From Paracidovorax sp031843945 (lineage in GTDB: Bacteria; Pseudomonadota; Gammaproteobacteria; Burkholderiales; Burkholderiaceae_C): a stretch of 64,000 nt of DNA. Shown here piece by piece: positions 16,517-23,643 of the stretch; position 1 is the first letter of the stretch, and the number at the start of each line of letters is the position of its first letter. The position numbers and the translations under genes were made by a program. The DNA is taken from positions 1,123,652-1,187,651 of the forward strand of contig NZ_JAVTJJ010000001.1 in assembly GCF_031843945.1 (NCBI RefSeq), given 5' to 3'. The notes beneath the pieces are model-generated. The model made no database searches. It saw nothing but the letters and a program-made list of their open reading frames with translations, and was not told where the DNA came from.

Positions 16517-18724
16517 ATGTTTTCCTTTTCTCCCTGGTCCCACCCGTCTGGCTTCATGCCATCCAGTTACGACATACCTGTCGTGATGGCGTCGTTCGGG
16601 ATCGCATTGCTGGCCTCTTACGTCACGCTGGACCTAGCGCGGCGCGTGCGCAGTTCTCACAGGCGCATCGGCCTGGCGTGGTGGGCAGCCGGATCGGTGG
16701 TGATGGGTACCGGTATCTGGGGCATGCACTTTCTGGGCATGCAGGCCTTCCGCCTGCCAGTGGCGCTCGGCTTTACAGGGCTGTTGACCCTGCTGTCGTG
16801 GCTGGCGGCGGTGGGTGCTTCCAGCGTCGCGCTGGCCGTCGCCAGTTTGCCGACCTTCCGCATCCTCCATCTGGTCGCAGGGGCGCTGGTGATGGGCGGT
16901 GGCATCAGCGCCATGCATTACATCGGCATGCAGGCGCTCGACATGTCGATCGGCATCGTCTGGGACCCCCTGCTGGTTGCGGCCTCCATCGTTGTCGCCG
17001 TGCTGGCGTCGGCCTCTGCCCTGGCCATCTTCCAATTGCTGCTCAAGGTGCACAGCACGCGCAGGCCGCTGTTCCAAGCGGTGGCATCGGCCGTGATGGC
17101 CATTGCCATCTGCGGCATGCACTACACGGGCATGGCGGCGGCGCACTTTCCGGAAGGTACGGTATGCCTGAGCGCCAATGCGCTGGGCGGGCCTGGCCTG
17201 ACGGCGGTGATCGTGCTCTCCACCGGCATGCTGCTGGTCAGCACGCTGTTCACCTCGATCCTCGATGCCAGGCTGCAGGGCCGCGCCCGCCAACTCACCC
17301 GGTCGCTCAAGGACAGCAATGCCAAGCTGCAATCGGCCAACGCCGCGCTGCACAAGCAGGCTTTTGCCGATGCGCTCACGGGCCTGCCCAACCGGTTGCT
17401 GCTGGAAGACCGCCTGCATCACGCCCTGCTGCGCCTGGACCGGGCCAACCACCAACGCACTGCAGAGCGGCTGGGCGTGCTGTTCGTCGACCTGGACGGC
17501 TTCAAGCCCATCAACGACTCCTTCGGCCACGCCGCAGGCGATGCCATTTTGCAGAGCGCAGCGCAGCGCCTGCGCACCGAGGCGCGCCAGAGCGACACGG
17601 TGGCACGCCTGGGGGGCGATGAATTCCTCGTGTTGCTGGAGGACGTGGGGCAAACCGCCGACTGCCTTGCCGTGGTCAATCGCATCCTGGCGGCGCTGTC
17701 GCAGCCCTTCGACCTGGCTGGCAGGCAGGTGCAGATCTCCTGCTCCATCGGCGTGGTCGTCTATCCGAACCAGGGAGAACGCGACAAGCTGGTCGCCAAC
17801 GCGGATGCCGCCATGTACGCCGCAAAACGCGCCGGAGGCAATGGCTACGCGATGTTCGAGGAACACATGAACTCGGACGCCACCGAGCAGCTGGAGATGC
17901 AGAAGGATCTGCGCCAGGCGCTGCAGCGTGGAGAGCTGGCGCTGCACTACCAGCCGAAGATCGACGGCCGGCGTGGCCGCATCAACGGTGTGGAAGCCCT
18001 GCTGCGCTGGAACCATCCCACCCGCGGCATGGTCAGCCCGCTCGTGTTCATCGCACTGGCGGAACGCTTCGGGCTCATCAACACGCTGGGCAACTGGGTC
18101 ATCAACGAGGCGTGCCGGCAAATCGCCGAGTGGGCACGCAGCGGGCTGCGCATGCGCGTGGCGATCAACCTGTCGGTGCACCAGCTGCGCGAGGCGGGCC
18201 TGGCCCAGCGCATCGCGCATTCGCTGCGGTTCCATGGCGTGGACGCGGCGCAGCTGCTGTGCGAGATCACCGAATCGGTCGCCATGGAAGACACCCTGGC
18301 CACGCAACGCACGCTGCGGGAGCTGGCACGCATCGGCGTCTTCCTGTCGATCGATGATTTCGGCACAGGCCACTCCAGCCTGAGCTATCTGCGCCGGCTG
18401 CCCGCGCAGCAGCTGAAGATCGACCGCAGCTTTGTGCACGACCTCGAACATCAGGAGGACGCGCGCGCCGTGGTCGACGCGGTCGTGCGGCTGGCGCATG
18501 CCCTGGGCCTGCGCGTGGTGGCGGAAGGCGTGGAAACCAGCGGCCAGCGGGACATCCTGCTGGCCATGCGCTGCGACGAACTGCAGGGCTTCTTCTTTGC
18601 CCGGCCCATGCCTGCGGACACGCTGCTGTCATGGGCTCTGGGCGACAAACCGGACGGTACGGCGGACTTCGCACCATCGGTCTTCGGCTCGCTCGACGGG
18701 CTGCCGCAGCGCGACGCCGCTTGA
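16517..18724 (+). CDS. MHYT-GGDEF-EAL cyclic-di-GMP turnover protein
   Basis: Inner-membrane protein of 735 residues. The first 250 residues form seven helices of an MHYT sensor with repeated His motifs (GMHFLGM, MHYIGM, GMHYTGM), proposed to bind metal and sense oxygen, CO or NO. A GGDEF domain follows with an intact ARLGGDEFLV active site, then an EAL domain with GVEALLRW, SIDDFGTGHSS and KIDRSFV, so both synthase and phosphodiesterase may be active. Similar to MucR/NbdA of Pseudomonas. Start 16517 has no clear ribosome site; an ATG at 16556 is possible. It stands alone between two fumarase genes. Confidence 0.93.
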   Translation: MFSFSPWSHPSGFMPSSYDIPVVMASFGIALLASYVTLDLARRVRSSHRRIGLAWWAAGSVVMGTGIWGMHFLGMQAFRLPVALGFTGLLTLLSWLAAVGASSVALAVASLPTFRILHLVAGALVMGGGISAMHYIGMQALDMSIGIVWDPLLVAASIVVAVLASASALAIFQLLLKVHSTRRPLFQAVASAVMAIAICGMHYTGMAAAHFPEGTVCLSANALGGPGLTAVIVLSTGMLLVSTLFTSILDARLQGRARQLTRSLKDSNAKLQSANAALHKQAFADALTGLPNRLLLEDRLHHALLRLDRANHQRTAERLGVLFVDLDGFKPINDSFGHAAGDAILQSAAQRLRTEARQSDTVARLGGDEFLVLLEDVGQTADCLAVVNRILAALSQPFDLAGRQVQISCSIGVVVYPNQGERDKLVANADAAMYAAKRAGGNGYAMFEEHMNSDATEQLEMQKDLRQALQRGELALHYQPKIDGRRGRINGVEALLRWNHPTRGMVSPLVFIALAERFGLINTLGNWVINEACRQIAEWARSGLRMRVAINLSVHQLREAGLAQRIAHSLRFHGVDAAQLLCEITESVAMEDTLATQRTLRELARIGVFLSIDDFGTGHSSLSYLRRLPAQQLKIDRSFVHDLEHQEDARAVVDAVVRLAHALGLRVVAEGVETSGQRDILLAMRCDELQGFFFARPMPADTLLSWALGDKPDGTADFAPSVFGSLDGLPQRDAA

Positions 18725-18807
18725 GGGGTTCTCGGGCCCGATCCACGGCCTGACGGGGGACGGCGATAATTGGGGGCTCAGTTCTTTCCCCAAAAACATA
18801 TCCCACC

Positions 18808-20367
18808 ATGACCTCGACCATCCGGTACCACGACCTCGTGGAGTCCGTTGCTGCGTCCCTGCAGTACATCAGCTACTACCACCCCGCCGACTTCATCGCC
18901 CACCTGGCTCGCGCCTATGAGCGCGAGCAGAGCCCGGCGGCCAAGGACGCGATGGCGCAGATCCTCACCAACAGCAAGATGAGCGCTACCGGCCAGCGCC
19001 CCATCTGCCAGGACACCGGCATCGTCAACGTGTTCCTGAAGATCGGCATGGACGTGCGCTGGGAAGGCTTCCCGGCCGGCCAGGGCCTGGAAGACGCCGT
19101 CAACGAAGGCGTGCGCCGCGGCTACAACCACCCAGACAACACGCTTCGCGCCAGCGTGGTGGCCGACCCGCAGTTCCTGCGCAAGAACACCAAGGACAAC
19201 ACGCCCGCCGTGATCTTCACGCAGATCGTGCCCGGCAGCACGGTGGACATCACCGTCGCGGCCAAGGGCGGCGGCAGCGAGAACAAGTCCAAGATGGTCA
19301 TGATGAACCCCAGCGACAACCTGGTCGACTGGGTGCTCAAGACCGTGCCCACCATGGGAGCCGGCTGGTGCCCGCCGGGCATGCTGGGCATCGGCATCGG
19401 CGGCACGGCGGAAAAGGCCGTGCTGCTGGCCAAGGAAAGCCTGATGGGCGACCTTGACATGTACGAGCTGCAAGCCAAGAGCGCACGCGGCGAAAAGCTC
19501 GATCAGGTCGAGGAACTGCGGCTGGAACTGTTCGACAAGGTCAACGCACTGGGCATTGGCGCGCAGGGCCTGGGCGGGCTGACCACGGTGCTGGACATCA
19601 AGATCAAGATGTACCCCACGCACGCGGCCTCCAAGCCGGTCGCGATGATCCCTAACTGCGCCGCCACGCGCCACGCGCACTTCGTGCTCGACGGCTCCGG
19701 CCCCGTTTACCTGGAAGCGCCGTCGCTGGACCTGTGGCCCAAGATCGACTGGGCGCCCGACTACAACAAGAGCCAGCGCGTCAACCTGGACACGCTGACC
19801 CGCGAAGAAGTCGCCAGTTGGAAACCCGGCGACACGCTGCTGCTGAACGGCAAGATGCTGACCGGCCGCGACGCCGCGCACAAGCGCATCCAGGACATGC
19901 TGGCCAAGGGCGAGCCCCTGCCAGTCGATTTCGCCAACCGCGTCATCTATTACGTCGGCCCGGTCGACCCGGTGCGCGACGAAGCCGTGGGCCCTGCCGG
20001 CCCCACCACCGCTACGCGCATGGACAAGTTCACCGACATGATGCTGTCGCAAACCGGCCTGATCGCGATGATCGGCAAGTCCGAGCGCGGCCCGGTCGCC
20101 ATCGAAGCCATCAAGAAGCACCAATCGGCCTACCTGATGGCCGTGGGCGGCGCCGCGTACCTGGTCAGCAAGGCCATCAAGACCGCGAAGGTGGTCGGCT
20201 TCGAAGATTTGGGCATGGAAGCCATCTACGAATTCGACGTGGTGGACATGCCCGTCACCGTGGCCGTGGATTCGGGTGGCACCAGCAAGCACATCACCGG
20301 CCCGGCCGAATGGAGCCAGCGCATCGCGACCGGCGAGTTCAAGTCCATCGACCTCGTCGCCGCCTGA
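18808..20367 (+). CDS. Class I (iron-sulfur) fumarate hydratase
   Basis: Oxygen-sensitive [4Fe-4S] fumarase (FumA/FumB family), 519 residues. Candidate cluster cysteines occur in PICQDTG, GAGWCPPG and NCAATRH, and the glycine-rich IGIGGTAEKA and the C-terminal GGAAYLVSKAIK are typical. The start follows a 60 bp leader after the cyclic-di-GMP gene. A terminator hairpin lies about 70 bp behind the stop. It is unrelated in sequence to fumC, so the cell has two chemically different enzymes for the same reaction, a common iron/oxidative-stress backup arrangement. Confidence 0.93.
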   Translation: MTSTIRYHDLVESVAASLQYISYYHPADFIAHLARAYEREQSPAAKDAMAQILTNSKMSATGQRPICQDTGIVNVFLKIGMDVRWEGFPAGQGLEDAVNEGVRRGYNHPDNTLRASVVADPQFLRKNTKDNTPAVIFTQIVPGSTVDITVAAKGGGSENKSKMVMMNPSDNLVDWVLKTVPTMGAGWCPPGMLGIGIGGTAEKAVLLAKESLMGDLDMYELQAKSARGEKLDQVEELRLELFDKVNALGIGAQGLGGLTTVLDIKIKMYPTHAASKPVAMIPNCAATRHAHFVLDGSGPVYLEAPSLDLWPKIDWAPDYNKSQRVNLDTLTREEVASWKPGDTLLLNGKMLTGRDAAHKRIQDMLAKGEPLPVDFANRVIYYVGPVDPVRDEAVGPAGPTTATRMDKFTDMMLSQTGLIAMIGKSERGPVAIEAIKKHQSAYLMAVGGAAYLVSKAIKTAKVVGFEDLGMEAIYEFDVVDMPVTVAVDSGGTSKHITGPAEWSQRIATGEFKSIDLVAA

Positions 20368-20437
20368 TCGACCTCATCCTCGCCTTTGGGCAACCAGGTA
20401 GCAGCGCACGCCCTTGCGTGCCCTGCACTACCATCCC

Positions 20438-20474
20438 AGGCTTGCTGCGCACGGTTGCGCCGCAAGCCTTTTTC
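20438..20474 (+). terminator. Intrinsic terminator after class I fumarase gene
   Basis: Perfect 8 bp stem AGGCTTGC/GCAAGCCT followed by TTTTT, in the 140 bp gap before murI. Confidence 0.75.
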
Positions 20475-20507
20475 ATTCCTTACGCACCTCGCCCCTAAGC
20501 CTTTGCC

Positions 20508-21419
20508 ATGACCTCAGCCACGCAGCGCCCCATCGGTGTGTTCGACAGCGGCATCGGCGGCCTGAGCGTGCTGCGCGCGCTGCGCGCCGAGCTGCCGCAA
20601 GAGCGCTTCATCTATCTGGCAGACAGCGGCCATGCGCCCTATGGCGAGCGCGGCGACGCCTACGTCGCGGCGCGCACCCATGCCATCGCTGGCTATCTGC
20701 AGGCAACGCACGGCATCAAGGCACTGGTTGTCGCCTGCAACACCGCCACGGCCGCCGCCATTCACGAAGTGCGCAGCTGCTACCCTGCCCTGCCGCTGGT
20801 TGGACTGGAGCCGGCCATCAAGCCCGCGGTGGGCATCACCCGCACCGGACGCATCGGCGTGATCGGCACACGCGGAACGCTTTCCAGCAGCAAGTTCGAC
20901 CGGCTGCTCGCATCACTGCGCGGGCAGGCCGAATTCGTGGTGCAGCCCTGCGACGGGTTGGCTTACGCCATCGAGCGCAGCACCGAGCACGAAGAGCCTG
21001 CACCCAAAGATGCTACGAAAGTAGGAGCACTCTGCGCCCGCTACATAAGCGCCATGGGCCATTTTGGCTCACAACCTGGGCAGATCGACACGCTGGTGCT
21101 GGGTTGCACGCACTACATCTTTGCCGAACAGGTACTGCGCGATCTGGTGGGCACGGGCGTGCAGTTGGTGGAAACCGGCGTGCCAGTTGCCCGACAAACA
21201 CGCCGCTTGCTGGAAACCGGCGCGCTGCTGGCCGATGCGGTCATCGACGCTTCAGACAACGATGCAGCGCAGGCCATTCAGTTGCTGACCACCGGCGATC
21301 TGGCTCCACTGCGTGCTGCAGCGCATCGCTGGTTGGAGCTGCCAGCCTCATGCTGCACCACAGTGTCCGTGCCGGCCACGGTCGATCATTCAGCGACCAA
21401 AGTGGCTCTAGCGCAATAG
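20508..21419 (+). CDS. murI: Glutamate racemase
   Basis: Cytosolic enzyme making D-glutamate for peptidoglycan; 303 residues. The N-terminus IGVFDSGIGGLSVLRAL and both catalytic cysteines are visible (VACNTATAAA and LGCTHYIF). The residue after GCTHY is Ile where most homologs have Pro. Around residues 168-189 the DNA resembles a decayed copy of the double-palindrome repeat, although the protein there still reads like normal MurI. Its stop codon lies inside repeat R5, which therefore supplies the last residues. Convergent to the metallopeptidase gene. Confidence 0.92.
   Translation: MTSATQRPIGVFDSGIGGLSVLRALRAELPQERFIYLADSGHAPYGERGDAYVAARTHAIAGYLQATHGIKALVVACNTATAAAIHEVRSCYPALPLVGLEPAIKPAVGITRTGRIGVIGTRGTLSSSKFDRLLASLRGQAEFVVQPCDGLAYAIERSTEHEEPAPKDATKVGALCARYISAMGHFGSQPGQIDTLVLGCTHYIFAEQVLRDLVGTGVQLVETGVPVARQTRRLLETGALLADAVIDASDNDAAQAIQLLTTGDLAPLRAAAHRWLELPASCCTTVSVPATVDHSATKVALAQ
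21010..21074 (-). repeat. Candidate decayed repeat inside murI, copy R4
   Basis: GCTAC(N7)GGAGC, then TGCGCC(N6)TAAGCGCC, then GGGCCATTTTGGCTCA follow the order and spacing of the repeat family, but palindrome arms are imperfect and the encoded peptide is close to ordinary MurI. It may be chance similarity. Confidence 0.3.
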
Positions 21420-21456
21420 ATATAAGCGCAAGCAGCTATTAAAATAATAGCAAATC
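21404..21456 (+). repeat. Double-palindrome repeat, copy R5
   Basis: GGCTCTAGCGC(N10)AAGCGC then AGCTATT(N4)AATAGC. It covers the convergent junction: the murI stop TAG lies inside it and the stop of the metallopeptidase gene on the other strand is at its far edge. Confidence 0.75.
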
Positions 21457-21986
21457 TATTCCGACCACAAGCGCTGGCCGGAATGCTCGACATGGGTCAG
21501 ATACAGCCGCACGTCGAATTCGTACTGGTGGTAGCGCGGCTCCATGTGCTCGCACAGTTGGTAGAACGCCTTGTCGTGCGACTTTTCGCGCAGGTGTGCC
21601 AGTTCATGCACGACGATCATCCGCAGGAACTCTTCAGGTGCCTGCTTGAACATCGAGCCGATGCGGATCTCGTGCCGCGCCGACAGCCGGCCGCCCTGCA
21701 CGCGCGCCAATGACGTGTGCAGCCCCAGCGCGTTGCGCACCGCGTGGATCTTGCTGTCGAAAACCACCTTTTGAATCGTGTCGGCATTGCGCAGATGCTG
21801 CGACTTGAGGGCAGCGGTGTATTGGTACAGCGCCTTGTCGGTGCGCACTGCATGCGCCTGCGGATAGCGGCTCAGCAGCAGATCGCTCAGGCCGACGGGC
21901 GATGCAGCCAAACGCTCGCGCACCTGGTCTTGCAGCGTCGCGGGGTAAGTGCGCAGGTACGGCAGATCGGTGATGGAAGTCGCCAC
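21456..21986 (-). CDS. YgjP-like (DUF45) zinc metallopeptidase
   Basis: About 176 residues. The C-terminal half carries the zinc-binding HELAH motif within MIVVHELAHLREKSHDKAFY and a downstream PRYHQYEFDVRLYL, matching the YgjP/WLM metallopeptidase group; substrate unknown. No ATG occurs near the family start. A GTG at 21986 gives the expected N-terminus (VATSITDLPYL) but has no clear ribosome site; the frame stays open to 22160, where an ATG would overlap the neighbouring gene and add a non-conserved leader, so that start was rejected. Same strand as the gene at 22090. Confidence 0.7.
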   Translation of the reverse strand: MATSITDLPYLRTYPATLQDQVRERLAASPVGLSDLLLSRYPQAHAVRTDKALYQYTAALKSQHLRNADTIQKVVFDSKIHAVRNALGLHTSLARVQGGRLSARHEIRIGSMFKQAPEEFLRMIVVHELAHLREKSHDKAFYQLCEHMEPRYHQYEFDVRLYLTHVEHSGQRLWSE

Positions 21987-22089
21987 GGATCGCGAAAAAG
22001 TAATGAGAGAAAAAGAGAGGGCGCCGCAAGAGGGTGCCCTCGTCGCCAAGCTGGCCGGCGTGTGTCGCGCGTTGCGTGTTGCTTGTCGA

Positions 22090-22725
22090 TCAATGCAGAT
22101 GACGCGGCCGACGCCCGCCACCGCCGCCATGACCGCCGCCACCGGAGCCGCCGCTGCCACGAGGCGGCTTGCCGATTTCCAAAGAATTCACGAGCGCATC
22201 GAAGCGCTGCGAAAACAGCTTGTCGACCTCAGCCACCACGCCGCCGAGCTCGGATCCGTCGAAATGGCGCTCCATCAGATTGATCACGTCCTGCACCAGC
22301 AGATCACGCTGCACCTGCATGATGGCCGCAGGCGTGGGGCCGACGAACAGCATCACGAAGTCGTCACGCGCTTCGGTCTCTTCGTCTTCTTCCTCTTCGT
22401 CGAAATCAGCGTCGTAGAAAGTGACCTCGATGGCGGCGCCTTGTTCGGACAGCTCGTTCAGGCTCATGCACATCTCATCGAGCGCCTGGCGGAAGTCTTC
22501 GTCGCCCCGCACGGTCCAGCAGATCTGCAGCGTGTGTTCCTTGGCGTCGAACTGGATGCCCGGTTCTTCCTCGTAAGCACTGGCGGCGCCATCGGCCAGA
22601 GATCGCGCGCCCGCATACTTCCACAGCGGCTTGAGCGCTTCCTGCAACTGCTCGAACACGGTATCGGCCCTCAGTTGAACCTGGCCGTGCACATGGATTT
22701 CAAAGGGAGCGTTGTAACTTGACAT
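22090..22725 (-). CDS. Conserved hypothetical protein with acidic middle and Gly/His-rich tail
   Basis: 211 residues, no signal peptide or membrane helix. The first 130 residues are a mixed alpha/beta region with an acidic run (DEEEEDEETE) near residue 112; the C-terminal 25 residues are Gly-rich with several His and Arg. It looks like a family restricted to Comamonadaceae and relatives (possibly DUF6806); function unknown. It is the gene next to tRNA-Leu and may be co-transcribed with the metallopeptidase gene on the same strand. The His-rich tail could bind metal; this is inference. Confidence 0.65.
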   Translation of the reverse strand: MSSYNAPFEIHVHGQVQLRADTVFEQLQEALKPLWKYAGARSLADGAASAYEEEPGIQFDAKEHTLQICWTVRGDEDFRQALDEMCMSLNELSEQGAAIEVTFYDADFDEEEEDEETEARDDFVMLFVGPTPAAIMQVQRDLLVQDVINLMERHFDGSELGGVVAEVDKLFSQRFDALVNSLEIGKPPRGSGGSGGGGHGGGGGRRPRHLH

Positions 22726-22741
22726 GATCGAATCGTAATGG

Positions 22742-22830
22742 TGCCCCGAGCCGGGGTCGAACCGGCACGCCCCTTTTCAGGAAGCGGCGGATTTTAAGTC
22801 CGCAGTGTCTACCAATTTCACCATCGGGGC
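22742..22830 (-). tRNA. tRNA-Leu (anticodon TAA)
   Basis: Acceptor stem GCCCCGA/TCGGGGC, long variable arm, anticodon loop CTTAAAA, T arm GGTTCGACCC. CCA is encoded at 22739-22741. Last gene of the tRNA cluster in the direction of transcription, as leuZ is in E. coli. Confidence 0.95.
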
Positions 22831-22937
22831 GCCGGCCGAGTGGCTTGCAGCCCGTGAGCCAGTCACCCAGGCCATGCAGCTGCGCATCGACCGCTGCAGA
22901 TCGGCACAATAGTTTGCACCGGAAATCAACGGCCAAC

Positions 22938-22963
22938 AAAAAAGGGAAGCCGAAGCTTCCCTT
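22938..22963 (-). terminator. Intrinsic-terminator hairpin behind the downstream tRNA-Gly
   Basis: Minus strand: GGGAAGC-TTCG-GCTTCCC followed by TTTTTT, with a stable UUCG tetraloop, between tRNA-Gly and tRNA-Leu. Confidence 0.75.
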
Positions 22964-22973
22964 GCAATACTGG

Positions 22974-23046
22974 AGCGGGAAAAGAGTCTCGAACTCTCGA
23001 CCTCAACCTTGGCAAGGTTGCGCTCTACCAACTGAGCTATTCCCGC
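22974..23046 (-). tRNA. tRNA-Gly (anticodon GCC), copy 2
   Basis: GCGGGAA acceptor, D arm AGCTCAGTTGGTAGAGC, anticodon loop TTGCCAA, T loop GTTCGAGAC; CCA encoded at 22971-22973. Identical over the tRNA to the copy at 23484. Confidence 0.95.
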
Positions 23047-23302
23047 ATTTTGCTATTACGCTGTTGCCAGCATCTCAACAAGAAAAAAATTATACCACTA
23101 AATTTTCTGTCATCTGCAATATCCTCAAACAGAACATGCCTTGCGGACTCACACCAAGCCAATTTGGCAAGGGCAACGCAACCAATTCAATCGCGCCCCA
23201 AACAGCCCCGCGCTTGCATTAGCCCGCTCGCCAGCGCCTGACTCCACTCAGGTTTGATCGATCCAACCGCAGATCGGCCCACCCGTTGGAACTTCAAAAA
23301 AC

Positions 23303-23322
23303 AAAAACGGCCCGTGAGGGCC
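23303..23322 (-). terminator. Intrinsic-terminator hairpin behind tRNA-Cys
   Basis: Minus strand: GGCCC-TCAC-GGGCC then GTTTTTG, in the spacer behind tRNA-Cys. Confidence 0.6.
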
Positions 23323-23354
23323 ATTTGCAAATGCCTGAGGCAAGAGGATTTTGG

Positions 23355-23425
23355 AGGCGCGGTCCGGAGTCGAACCGGACTAACCGGATTTGCAATCCGG
23401 GGCATAACCGCTTTGCTACCGCGCC
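23355..23425 (-). tRNA. tRNA-Cys (anticodon GCA)
   Basis: GGCGCGG acceptor stem, anticodon loop TTGCAAA flanked by CGGAT/ATCCG, T arm GGTTCGACTCC; CCA encoded at 23352-23354. The gly-cys-...-leu order matches the glyW-cysT-leuZ order of E. coli. Confidence 0.94.
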
Positions 23426-23443
23426 AAACCGACTTCCTTTGGC

Positions 23444-23474
23444 AAAAAGGGGAAGCTACTGCTTCCCCTTTTTT
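23444..23474. terminator. Bidirectional terminator-like hairpin between tRNA-Gly copy 1 and tRNA-Cys
   Basis: GGGGAAGC-TACT-GCTTCCCC flanked by A5 on the left and T6 on the right, so it can act on either strand. Confidence 0.7.
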
Positions 23475-23483
23475 GGAAATTGG

Positions 23484-23556
23484 AGCGGGAAAAGAGTCTC
23501 GAACTCTCGACCTCAACCTTGGCAAGGTTGCGCTCTACCAACTGAGCTATTCCCGC
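23484..23556 (-). tRNA. tRNA-Gly (anticodon GCC), copy 1
   Basis: Same sequence as the copy at 22974; CCA encoded at 23481-23483. First gene of the cluster. Both Gly copies are followed by a GGGAAGC/GCTTCCC hairpin, suggesting that a tRNA-plus-hairpin unit was duplicated. Confidence 0.95.
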
Positions 23557-23573
23557 ATTTACCGAAGCCTCAC

Positions 23574-23603
23574 ATTGTACAACGTTTGGATCGATGGATT
23601 GAA
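23574..23603 (-). promoter_or_regulatory. Possible promoter of the tRNA cluster
   Basis: Minus strand has TACAAT as a good -10 box, 18 bp behind a weak TTCAAT -35 box, about 18 bp ahead of tRNA-Gly copy 1. Confidence 0.45.
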
Positions 23604-23643
23604 TTGTAGCGCAATTTTCAGGCTGCTCAGCAAGTTTTTAGAA

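Noticed and set aside
16634..18499. Long minus-strand frame opposite the GGDEF/EAL gene
   Set aside because: His/Gln/Arg-rich shadow; the plus strand shows all expected MHYT, GGDEF and EAL motifs.
22000..22160. N-terminal extension of the YgjP-like gene to an ATG at 22160
   Set aside because: It would overlap the neighbouring gene on the same strand and adds a leader without family similarity.
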